Shown here piece by piece: positions 7,957 to 15,642 of a stretch of 60,819 bases of DNA. Position 1 is the first letter of the stretch. The number at the start of each line of letters is the position of its first letter. Position numbers and translations under genes: made by a program. The notes beneath the pieces are model-generated. The model was not told the origin of the DNA. It made no database searches and worked only from the letters and a program-made list of their open reading frames with translations. This stretch comes from Nocardia thailandica NBRC 100428 (lineage in GTDB: Bacteria > Actinomycetota > Actinomycetes > Mycobacteriales > Mycobacteriaceae), in the NCBI RefSeq assembly GCF_000308795.1, contig NZ_BAGK01000108.1, positions 1 through 60,819 on the forward strand, given 5' to 3'.

Positions 7957-8613
7957 ATGGGTATCGCGGCAGTGGTGTTCGACATGGACGGCGTCCTGAT
8001 CGACTCCGAACCGATCTGGGAACAGGTTCGCAAGGAATACGTGGAACTGCGCGGCGGCCGCTGGCGGCCCGACGCGCAACGCCGCATGATGGGCATGTCG
8101 ACCGTGGAGTGGGCCGCCTACCTCAGCAACGATCTCGGTGTCGCCCAGCCGATCTCGGTGGTGTCCAACGGGGTCATCGATCTGATGGCCGCCCGCTACA
8201 GCGACCACCTGCCCCTGCTGCCCGGCGCCGCCGAGGCGGTGCGGCGCTGCGGCGCCCGGTGGAAGCTCGGGCTCGCCAGTTCCTCGCCGCGCAGCCTCAT
8301 CGACCTGGTTCTCGCCAAAGCCGGTCTGCTGGGCGAGTTCTCGGCGATCCTGTCCACCGAGGAGGTGGGTCGCGGCAAACCGGCGCCCGACGTGTACCTC
8401 ACCGTCGCCCAGCGCCTCGGCGTCGAACCCGAGCAGTGCGCCGCGGTGGAGGACTCGTCCAACGGCCTGCGTTCCGCGCGCGACGCGGGCATGCGGGTGA
8501 TCGCGATCCCGCGCCCGGAGTTCCCGCCCGCGCGCGACGCCCTGGCCGGCGCCGCGGCGGTCCTCGGCTCGCTGGACGAGCTGGTCCCCGAGGCGGTCAC
8601 CGGGGCCGCCTGA
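7957..8613 (+). CDS. HAD-family phosphatase, beta-phosphoglucomutase-like
   Basis: A 218-residue haloacid dehalogenase superfamily hydrolase of subfamily IA. Motif I is VVFDMDGVLIDSE (catalytic Asp nucleophile near residue 9), motif II is LASSSPRS, motif III is the lysine in GRGKPAPDVY, and motif IV is AVEDSSNGLRSA. A helical cap lies between motifs I and II. Such enzymes dephosphorylate sugar phosphates or related metabolites; the specific substrate cannot be read. The ATG has GAAAGG 9 nt upstream. The gene converges on the alcohol dehydrogenase and has no obvious functional partner nearby. Confidence 0.92.
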   Translation: MGIAAVVFDMDGVLIDSEPIWEQVRKEYVELRGGRWRPDAQRRMMGMSTVEWAAYLSNDLGVAQPISVVSNGVIDLMAARYSDHLPLLPGAAEAVRRCGARWKLGLASSSPRSLIDLVLAKAGLLGEFSAILSTEEVGRGKPAPDVYLTVAQRLGVEPEQCAAVEDSSNGLRSARDAGMRVIAIPRPEFPPARDALAGAAAVLGSLDELVPEAVTGAA

Positions 8614-8636
8614 GACCGGGCGGCGCGCGGTATCGA

Positions 8637-9653
8637 TCAGGGCCGCAGCAGTGCCTTGATGGCGCGGCGCTCGTCCATCGCGCGGTAGCCCTCGGCGACC
8701 TCGGCCAGCGGCAGCGTGAGGTCGAAGACCCGGCCCGGGTCGATGCCGCCCGTCATCACCCGGTCGATCAGGTCGGGCAGGAACCGGCGCACCGGCGCGG
8801 GCCCGCCGCGCAGGCCGACGTGGGAGAAGAACAGCCGGTCCCCGGCGATCTCCACCCCGTGCGGGACGCCGACGAAGCCGACATTGCCGCCGGGACGGGT
8901 CGAGCGCAGCGCCTGGGTCATGGACTCGCCGGTGCCGACGCATTCGAGGACCGAGTCGGCGCCGATGCCCTCGGTGAGGTCCTTGATCCGGGCGACACCG
9001 TCCTTGCCCCGCTCGCTGACGATGTCGGTGGCGCCGAAGGCGGTGGCCAGCTCCTGGCGGTCGGCGTGCCTGCTCATGGCGATGATGCGTTCGGCGCCGA
9101 GTTCGCGCGCCGCGATGACCGCGCACAGCCCGACCGCGCCGTCGCCGACCACGACCGCGGTGGCGCCGGGACGGACCTCGGCCGCGACCGCCGCGTACCA
9201 GCCGGTGCCCATGACGTCGGACAGGGTCAGCAGGCTGGGGACGTGGGCCGGGTCGGGCTCGCCGTCGGTGGCGACCAGGGTGCCGTCGGCGTTCGGGATG
9301 CGCACGTATTCGGCCTGGCAGCTCGACATGAATTCGCGACGGACACAGGCGGACTGGTAGCCGTTGCGGCAGTTCGCGCAGGTGTTGTCGGAGGTCGCGA
9401 AGGAGCCGATGACGAACTGCCCCGGCCGGACGGTGGTGACCTGATCGCCGACCTCCTCGACCACGCCGACGTATTCGTGGCCCATCGGGTGCGGATGGTC
9501 GACGGGCTCGATCCCCCGATAGGGCCACAGGTCCGAACCGCAGACGCAGGTCGCCACGGTGCGGATGATCGCGTCGGTGCCCGCGGTCATCGTGGGGTCG
9601 GGCAGCTGTTCGCTGCGGATGTCACCGGGGGCGTGGATGATGGTGCCGCGCAT
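8637..9653 (-). CDS. Zinc-dependent alcohol dehydrogenase family protein
   Basis: A 338-residue medium-chain dehydrogenase. Catalytic zinc ligands are suggested by CVCGSD and GHEYVG; the Rossmann motif is VVVGDGAVGLCAV near residues 166-178. The structural-zinc lobe reads D-N-T-C-A-N-C-x7-C, so the first of the four usual cysteines is replaced (perhaps by Asp). The product would oxidise an alcohol or reduce an aldehyde with NAD(P)H in the cytoplasm. GAAAGGA lies 9 nt before the ATG. A PucR-type regulator gene lies upstream on the same strand and may control it. Confidence 0.92.
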   Translation of the reverse strand: MRGTIIHAPGDIRSEQLPDPTMTAGTDAIIRTVATCVCGSDLWPYRGIEPVDHPHPMGHEYVGVVEEVGDQVTTVRPGQFVIGSFATSDNTCANCRNGYQSACVRREFMSSCQAEYVRIPNADGTLVATDGEPDPAHVPSLLTLSDVMGTGWYAAVAAEVRPGATAVVVGDGAVGLCAVIAARELGAERIIAMSRHADRQELATAFGATDIVSERGKDGVARIKDLTEGIGADSVLECVGTGESMTQALRSTRPGGNVGFVGVPHGVEIAGDRLFFSHVGLRGGPAPVRRFLPDLIDRVMTGGIDPGRVFDLTLPLAEVAEGYRAMDERRAIKALLRP

Positions 9654-9827
9654 GATGCGGGTCCTTTCGCGCAGGGATCGGTCGGTGGTCGGCGTCGGCG
9701 GGGTGGCGTAGGCAGTCTCGCCGCCGCCCGGGGCGATGTCACGCGGACGCGCGGCGGGCCGGATCGCTCGTCGGCCGGAGCCGGGACCCCGGGCCGGGGG
9801 TGCGGCCGTCGCGGTGGCGGGTGTGGG

Positions 9828-11094
9828 TCAGCGCGGCGGGGCGGGGTCTGTCGCCGGGGCCCGGTCGCCCGGGGCGGGCCGCTCGAGGAGATGGATGGTC
9901 AGCGCGGCGGCCAGGGTGCGACCCTCGCGGGGCTGGGTGGGGTCGAGGCCGGTCAGTTCGGTGATCCGGTTGAGCCGGTAGGTGAAGGTGTTGGGGTGGA
10001 CGTGCAGCTCCCGGGCGGCGGCCTGGCGGTCGGCTCCGTGCTGGAGGTGCGCCTGCAGGGTGGTGATCAGGTGGGGGGTGCCCGGCCAGGGGTTCGAGCA
10101 GCTGGATCAGGCGCTGCTTGGCGCGGCCGGGGCGGGTGATCTGGAGTTCGAGGAGCAGGTCGTCGAGGCGGTAGCAGCCGGGTGGGCGGTCGCGCAGCCG
10201 GGGGAACACGGCCAGATCGCGGGCGTCGGCGACGGCCGAGGCCAGGTCGGCGCGCGCGACGGCGGGGATCAGCCCGAGATACGGCGCGCCGTCCAGGGCG
10301 GTGGCCAGGCGCCGGGCGAGCTGGTCGAATCGGTCCGTGGCGATCGGGTCCGCGGTACCGGCGAGCAGGGCCGTGCCGCTGTGCCCGTCGAACCGCAGCA
10401 GCGCCGGGGCGCCGGTCAGTTCCGCCAGGGCGCGGTCGATGACCCGTTCGCGGCGCCGGGAGACCAGCTCGGCGACCGGCGCGGCCGGGGCGTCGTCCGG
10501 GCCGAGGTCGATCGCGAGGACGGTGTAGGTGTCGGCGAGGGCGATGTCGGCCCGGGCGGCCGCATGCTCCGCCGCGGTTCCGGCCAGCAGCGCCGCCAGC
10601 AACTCCTGGCGCGCGGCGCGGTCGCTGCCGAACAGCGCCCGCTCGACGACGGCATAGGACTCGAGGACGACGACGCCGATGTGCCCGGCGAGGTCGAGCA
10701 GCCGCGCGCCCATGTCGGCCAGCTCCGACCGCTGGTCGGGCGTCGTCGCCAGGGCGCTCGCCTCCGCCAGGCAGTCCCGCGCCGCGGCCTGCACCATCTC
10801 CAGCAGGGTCGCGGCGGGCAGGCGGTGCTCGGCGTGCCGCTCGGCCGGCGGCGCGATCACCCGCGCGACGTCCGGGCGGGTGATCGGCCGCTCGGAGGTC
10901 ATCGCGTCGAGGTACAGCCGCGCGCAGGCGGCCACCGTCGGTGCGAACTCCGTCCCGACGTAGGACCCGGGCAGACCCGCCGCCTCGCCCGTCGCGCGCG
11001 CGTGCTGCTGGAGCCGCTCGCCGACGGCGGCGCGGCGCTGTGCCAACAGCACCCGCAGCGCCGCCGACCGGCGGTCGTTCTCGTTCACCGACAT
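9828..11094 (-). pseudogene. PucR-family transcriptional regulator with apparent +1 frameshift
   Basis: The reading frame from ATG 11094 encodes a PucR/CdaR-like activator: an N-terminal helical domain, a middle GGDEF-like domain, and the start of the linker up to LIQLLEPLAGHP. There, a run of six G on the plus strand (10073-10078) shifts the frame; in the current frame the rest is Pro/Arg/His-rich nonsense ending at 9739. Dropping one base restores about 90 residues containing the expected PucR helix-turn-helix, AAARELHVHPNTFTYRLNRI followed by ELTGLDP, and a TGA at 9828-9830, giving 421 residues. It may be a true inactivating mutation, phase variation at the homopolymer, or a sequencing error. 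The neighbouring zinc dehydrogenase is the likely target. Confidence 0.8.
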
Positions 11095-11196
11095 CGCCTC
11101 ATTCTGCCCGCGACGGCGCTCGAGGCGGGGCGGCGGCCGTGATCTGCTTGTGGGACAGCGTCTTCGGACGCGAGGGCGGGTGCCGCCCGGAACCGC

Positions 11197-11982
11197 TCAG
11201 CGGGCCCGGGCGGTCCAGCGGCCGTCGGTGCGGCGCACCTCGACGGGGTGGTCGAAGGCCGCCGAGATGTGCCGGGAGGTCACCACGTCCTCGACCGGTC
11301 CGGAGGCGACGGTGCGTCCGTCCGCGATGAGCAGGGCGTGGGTGGTGGTGCGGGGGAGTTCCTCGAGGTGGTGGGTGACCAGGATCGAGGCGACGTCGGG
11401 GTGGGTGCGGTCGAGGGCGTCGACGGTGGAGAGCAGCTGTTCGCGGGCGGCCAGGTCGAGGCCGGTGGCGGGTTCGTCGAGCAGCAGGATGCGGGGTTCG
11501 CAGATCAGGGCGCGGGCGATGAGCGTACGCCCGCGTTCGCCCTGGGACAGGGTCGGCCAGACGTCGTCGGCGCGGGGTGTGAGGCCCAGCGTGTCGATGA
11601 CCGCGTTGGCGCGGGCGAGGTCGTCGGCGGAGGGGGTCCAGCGCATCGGTGTGTCGATGGTGCCGGTGATGCCGGTCAGGACGACCTCGCGCACCGTCAG
11701 CGGATAGCGCAGGGGGTGGCGGGGATTGACGTGGCCGATCGCGCGCCGCAGGGCGGCCAGCTCCACGCGGCCGAACCGGCGGCCGAGCACGTGGACGGTG
11801 CCGGTCGTCGGGAAGGTCACCGCGCCGCAGAACCCGAGCAGGGTGGACTTGCCCGCGCCGTTGGGGCCGAGCAGGGCCCAGTGCTCGCCGGCCCGCACGG
11901 TGAGCGAGATGCCGTGCAGGATCTTCTTGCCCTCCCGGCGGAAGGTCACCTCGTCCAATTCGATCACGGGTTCGGCGCTCAC
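11197..11982 (-). CDS. ABC transporter ATP-binding protein without a visible permease
   Basis: A 261-residue ATPase: Walker [10 protein letters not shown] at 39-47, signature LSQGERGRTL, Walker B ILLLDEPATGLD, H-loop VTHH. The order and spacing are canonical. No permease or binding protein is encoded nearby, so it may act with a distant membrane partner or in a non-transport role like other stand-alone ABC proteins. The GTG start overlaps the stop of the FCD-GntR regulator by GTGA, an unusual direct coupling of an ATPase to a regulator. The family resembles the iron-chelate/ModF-like ATPases, but I cannot assign a substrate. Confidence 0.85.
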   Translation of the reverse strand: MSAEPVIELDEVTFRREGKKILHGISLTVRAGEHWALLGPNGAGKSTLLGFCGAVTFPTTGTVHVLGRRFGRVELAALRRAIGHVNPRHPLRYPLTVREVVLTGITGTIDTPMRWTPSADDLARANAVIDTLGLTPRADDVWPTLSQGERGRTLIARALICEPRILLLDEPATGLDLAAREQLLSTVDALDRTHPDVASILVTHHLEELPRTTTHALLIADGRTVASGPVEDVVTSRHISAAFDHPVEVRRTDGRWTARAR

Positions 11983-12650
11983 GCGAAGGCCTCCTTCAAA
12001 GCGGTGAGATGGGTGCGGCTGAATTCCGCTGCCGCGGTGGGATTCCGGTCGGCGAGCGCGTCGGCGAGGCGTTCGTGCGCCGCGTGATCGGCGGCCTCGG
12101 ACGGGAGCGGGCGCAGGGTGAGCATGTCGATCATGGCCAGGCGCAGGCGCGGCAGGAAGCTGTCGAACAGCTGGGTCAGCACGTCGTTGTGCGCGGCGAC
12201 GATCACCGCCCGGTGGAAGGCCATGTCGGCGTCGACGTGCTCGGCCACGGTCTGCCCGTCGGCGACGCGCCCGGCCAGCGCGCGCCGGATCGCGCGCAGG
12301 TCGGCCGGTGTCCGTCGCCGCGCCGCCAGCGCCGCGGCCTCCGCCTCGATCGCGATCCGCGCCTCGATCACCGCGACGATCGTCGCTCCGCGCAGGACCA
12401 CGTCCCAGTCCTCGGTGACGTCGAGCGCCGTCACGAACACCCCCGCGCCCTGCCTGCTGTCGAGGACCCCTCGGCCCGCCAGCTCCCGGATCGCCTCCCG
12501 CAGCGTGGACCGGCCGACACCCAGCTGCGGGGCGAGGACCGTCTCGCCGGGCAGGCGATGTCCCAGCGGCCACTCGCCCGAGCGGATCCGCGCGAGGAGC
12601 AACTCCGCTGCCTGCGCCGCCAGCGGCTGACGTCTCACCTGTGCCGACAT
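11979..12650 (-). CDS. FCD-domain GntR-family regulator
   Basis: A 223-residue FadR-type repressor. The N-terminal winged helix (LPGETVLAPQLGVGRSTLREAIRELAGRG, about residues 33-62) is followed by an all-helical FCD domain (about 85-220) with the metal/ligand-binding histidine pattern FHRAV and a C-terminal H-containing helix. It is first in a two-gene unit with an ABC ATPase, to which it is joined by a GTGA overlap, and it is divergent from the DUF1152 gene 130 bp away. The effector is unknown; FCD proteins commonly sense carboxylates. Confidence 0.9.
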   Translation of the reverse strand: MSAQVRRQPLAAQAAELLLARIRSGEWPLGHRLPGETVLAPQLGVGRSTLREAIRELAGRGVLDSRQGAGVFVTALDVTEDWDVVLRGATIVAVIEARIAIEAEAAALAARRRTPADLRAIRRALAGRVADGQTVAEHVDADMAFHRAVIVAAHNDVLTQLFDSFLPRLRLAMIDMLTLRPLPSEAADHAAHERLADALADRNPTAAAEFSRTHLTALKEAFA

Positions 12651-12779
12651 CGCGCTACCCGTCTACTTGTCTGAGGAGTTAGCGACGAGTGTAGCGGGGG
12701 GATGCGCGGGTGCCGCCGCGCGGGTGCGGCCGAGCGCGGCGCTGCGTACGGTTGGGCTCTGCGCGAGGGGGATTCGACG

Positions 12780-13731
12780 ATGGACTGGACGCCTGCCCTG
12801 CTGACCCGCCTGCTGCGGTGCCGCACCGTCCTCCTCGCCGGCGCGGGCGGGGGATTCGACGTCTACGGTGGGCTGCCGCTGGGGGTGTTCCTCGCCGCCC
12901 GCGGGGTGCGGGTGCACTACGCGAACCTCTCGTTCGTCGACCACGCGGTGCTCGCCGCGTGCGCCGACGAGGCGGGCATCGGCGTCGTGGGGGCCGACAC
13001 CGCGGGACCGGCCGGGTACTTTCCCGAGCGGAGCCTGGCCCGGTGGCTCGGGCGGCGGGGCTGGGAACCGGTCGTCCACGCCTTCCCGTCCACGGGCGCG
13101 GCGCCGCTGCGCGAACGCTACCGCCACCTCGTCGAGCGCCTCGGTCTCGATGCCGTCGTGCTCGTCGACGGCGGCACCGACATCCTGCTGCGCGGCGACG
13201 AGGAACTGCTCGGCACACCCGAGGAGGACGCGGCCAGCCTCGCGGCGGTGGCCGGAGTCGACACGCTCGCCGAGCGGTTCGTTGTCTCGATCGGCTTCGG
13301 CGTCGACGCCCACCACGGCGTGAGCCACGTGCACGTGCTCGAGAACATCGCCGAACTCGACGCCAAAAGGCGCCTTCCTCGGGGCGTTCTCGATTCCGGG
13401 CCGCTCCGCCGAGGCCGACGCCTACCGCGAGGCGGTCCGGGACGCGGCGCGCGAGACCCCTCGGCGCAGCAGCATCGTCAACGGCCAGATCGCCGCGGCG
13501 CTGTCCGGCGCCGCCGGTGACGTGGCCCTACCCGGCCGGGCCAGCGCCACCGGGCTGTTCGTGAATCCGCTGATGGCCCTGTACTTCACCTTCGAGCTGG
13601 ACGGGCTGGCCCGCAACAACCGCTATCTGCCCGCGCTGGCGGACACGCGGTCGATCGCGGATGTCGCGCGTCGCATCGGTGAGTACCGGGTCGGTGTCGA
13701 GCTGCGGGCGCCGCGGCCCTTCCCGCACTGA
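12780..13731 (+). pseudogene. DUF1152 protein with apparent +1 frameshift
   Basis: The ATG at 12780, with GAGGGG upstream, opens a frame with the DUF1152 hallmark TVLLAGAGGGFDVYGGLPLG at residues about 17-36, a nucleotide-binding-like Gly-rich loop. At about residue 197 (after AELDAK) the frame is disturbed at AAAA 13365-13368. Removing one A continues the protein as GAFLGAFSIPGRS to the end at 13731, with LFVNPLMALYFTFELD and the conserved-looking C-terminus, giving 316 residues. As written, the protein would be truncated at 13520 with unrelated residues. This is the second homopolymer frameshift within 3.3 kb. The function of DUF1152 is unknown. Confidence 0.78.
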
Positions 13732-13735
13732 GGGC

Positions 13736-13999
13736 TCAGTCGGCGTCGCCCTCGCACCAGTCGTCGAAGGCGTCGAAGACGCCCTCGACCTGCGGGGGCA
13801 CCGAGTCCTCGACGGATTCCTCGATCGGCTCCCACCAGTCGTTGCAGCCCGCGGGGGCGGGCGGCCAGGTCTCGATGAACTGGGTGAGCGGGCACTTCGG
13901 CTGCTCGGGCTCGGATTCGGCGGCGGCGATGCCGGTCGCGGCAACGGTGAGGCCCGCGGCGATGCCCGCCGTGGCGATCAGGCGATGAACGATTCCCAT
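13736..13999 (-). CDS. Small secreted protein of unknown function
   Basis: An 87-residue protein with a clear signal peptide: a short basic start, hydrophobic residues 7-24, and a cleavage site near AAA-ES at 27/28. The mature part of about 60 residues is acidic (many Glu and Asp), Trp- and Pro-rich, and has three cysteines (36, 52, 82), so at most one internal disulfide is possible. GGGAGG lies 5 nt before the ATG. It is divergent from the methyltransferase operon. No family recognised; small acidic exported proteins like this are common in Nocardia and mycobacteria. Confidence 0.75.
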   Translation of the reverse strand: MGIVHRLIATAGIAAGLTVAATGIAAAESEPEQPKCPLTQFIETWPPAPAGCNDWWEPIEESVEDSVPPQVEGVFDAFDDWCEGDAD

Positions 14000-14098
14000 G
14001 ACTACCTCCCTGCAAGCACGGATTTGTCCGGTTCGGGGCAGCCTACCGTGCCGGGCCGCCGACCGGTCCGGGCACGGCGGCCCGCGCGCCGGGCGGCC

Positions 14099-14129
14099 TT
14101 GACTTCAGGTCGACCTGAAGCGGCACGCT
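14099..14129 (+). promoter_or_regulatory. MerR-type promoter with perfect 18-bp operator
   Basis: A perfect palindrome CTTCAGGTCGACCTGAAG (14103-14120) sits between a consensus-like -35 TTGACT (14099-14104) and a weak -10 CACGCT (14124-14129). The spacer is 19 bp, the long spacer that MerR-family activators correct by DNA distortion. It lies 38 bp upstream of the methyltransferase, whose operon encodes a MerR protein, so autoregulation is the simplest reading. Confidence 0.72.
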
Positions 14130-14166
14130 CGACGCGACCCCGCCGATCCGACCCGAGGGACCAGTG

Positions 14167-14706
14167 ATGACCACGTTCGACGCCCGGCGCAGCGCCGGCT
14201 ACGACCGCCGTGCCTCCCGCCTGCTGCACGGCCTCCACCGGCGGATCGCCGCCGACACCGCCGACGCCACCGCGCCCGGCGGGACGGTGCTCGACATCGG
14301 CACCGGACCCGGCCGCCTCCTCGCGGAACTGGCCGCCCGGCGCCCCGAGCTGCGCCTGCACGGCGCGGACCTGTCGCCGCACATGATCGACCTCGCGCGC
14401 CGCCGGGTGGACGGGGCCGCGCTGGTCGTCGCCGACGTCGCCGAACTCCCGTTCCCCGACGGCGCGTTCGACACGGTCGTGTCGAGCCTGAGCATGCACG
14501 AATGGCCCGACCTGCCCGCGGCCGCGCGTGAGCTGCGCCGGGTGCTGCGCCCGCAGGGCAGGCTCATGGTCTACGACTTCCGCTTCGCCCGGGCGCGGGC
14601 CGCGCGGGCCGCGCTCGGCGATCGTTTCGCCACAGTGACGGTGACTCCGGTCCGCCCGCGCAGGCATCCGGTCGCGCTCGTCACCCGCTACACCGCCGAA
14701 CCGTAG
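14167..14706 (+). CDS. Class I SAM-dependent methyltransferase
   Basis: A 179-residue methyltransferase of the Methyltransf_11 type. The SAM-binding motif I VLDIGTGPGRLL lies at about residues 40-51, motif II is GADLSPHMIDLAR, and motif IV is LPFPDGAFDTVVSSLSMHEW. It is short, ending soon after the last core strand. The ATG at 14167 follows GAGGGA with good spacing; a GTG one codon earlier is possible. It is transcribed from the MerR-type promoter and is followed 10 nt later by the merR gene. The methyl acceptor is unknown; metal, arsenical or toxin methylation would suit a MerR-controlled enzyme, but this is speculation. Confidence 0.88.
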   Translation: MTTFDARRSAGYDRRASRLLHGLHRRIAADTADATAPGGTVLDIGTGPGRLLAELAARRPELRLHGADLSPHMIDLARRRVDGAALVVADVAELPFPDGAFDTVVSSLSMHEWPDLPAAARELRRVLRPQGRLMVYDFRFARARAARAALGDRFATVTVTPVRPRRHPVALVTRYTAEP

Positions 14707-14716
14707 AGTGGCGACC

Positions 14717-15193
14717 ATGCCCGAGGACGCGCTGCCGATCGGTGCGGTGGCCGAGCGCTTCGGCCTGGCCACCCATGTCCTGCGGCACTGGGAGTCCGAG
14801 GGCCTGCTGGCCCCGGACCGGGACGCGGCGGGCAGGCGTCGTTATCGCGCGGCCGATCTGGACGCCGTCGCGATGATCGTGCTCGGCAAGGAAGCGGGCC
14901 TGTCCCTCGACGACATCGCCCTGATGTTCGCAGCGGCCCCGACCAGGCGGGCCCGCCACGACATCCTCGAGGCACACCGCGCCCGGCTGGCCGACCGCCT
15001 CGCCCGCACGCAACTGGCACTCGATGCCGTCACGCACGCCCTGCACTGCGACGCGGAGGACTTCCGCGCGTGCCCGCACTTCCGCGAGCGGCTGCGCGAG
15101 ACCGCTTCCGGCCGGACCCCTCCCGCGGGCGCGCCCACCTCGCCGTTTTTCGGCCGTTCACCTGGCGTCGCGACGCGCACGGGTCCAGACTGA
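14717..15193 (+). CDS. MerR-family transcriptional regulator
   Basis: A 158-residue regulator. The N-terminal winged helix (IGAVAERFGLATHVLRHWESEGLL, residues 8-31, then GRRRYRAADL) is followed by the dimerisation coil (about 80-112). Cysteines occur only in the short segment HCDAEDFRACPHF near 118-130, a possible metal or redox site. The ATG at 14717 lies 7 nt after a TAGAGT hexamer (14704-14709) inside the end of the methyltransferase gene, so it may also be made from its own leaderless transcript. It is the likely ligand-responsive activator of the palindrome-bearing promoter at 14099-14129. Confidence 0.87.
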   Translation: MPEDALPIGAVAERFGLATHVLRHWESEGLLAPDRDAAGRRRYRAADLDAVAMIVLGKEAGLSLDDIALMFAAAPTRRARHDILEAHRARLADRLARTQLALDAVTHALHCDAEDFRACPHFRERLRETASGRTPPAGAPTSPFFGRSPGVATRTGPD

Positions 15194-15197
15194 CACC

Positions 15198-15560
15198 GTG
15201 CACCCACCGGAACCGCCCACGCTGCTGGTCATGACCCGCGGCGGTACCGACTCCGTGCGCGCCCGGCGGGCCGCGGACGGGGTCTACGAGGTCGAGCACG
15301 TCCACGGTCCGCTCCGGCGCCAGCTCTACACTCCCGACCTGCGGCTGGTCCGCGACATCCTGCGCTCCTGGATCGCCGGTGACGGCTGGTGGTGCGACGC
15401 GGTGGCCTGGGCCGACATCGACCCGGCGATCGCCGAGCTCGACGCCCTGCGCGCGGAGATGGAGAGCATGCTCCCCGACGTGGCGGTCTTCGACGGCCTG
15501 ACCGGCGAACTCGACGCCGCGCTCGCCCGCGCCGACGAACTGCTGGGCGGGGCGCCCTGA
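15198..15560 (+). CDS. Hypothetical protein
   Basis: A 120-residue soluble protein with no recognised domain. It is acidic in its second half (ELDALRAEMESM and TGELDAALARADELLG look helical) and has two adjacent Trp-rich turns (SWIAGDGWWCDAVAW). The GTG at 15198 follows the merR stop by 4 nt, and a CAGACT hexamer ends 6 nt before it. It may be co-transcribed with the methyltransferase and merR. An internal ATG at 15231 is an alternative start. I see nothing that suggests a function. Confidence 0.6.
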   Translation: MHPPEPPTLLVMTRGGTDSVRARRAADGVYEVEHVHGPLRRQLYTPDLRLVRDILRSWIAGDGWWCDAVAWADIDPAIAELDALRAEMESMLPDVAVFDGLTGELDAALARADELLGGAP

Positions 15561-15642
15561 CGCGATACCGACACCGGTACCCGTTGAATTCAGTCTGATT
15601 CCAATCGGCCACTGGAACGGGTTGCACTGGCACGATCGGAAG

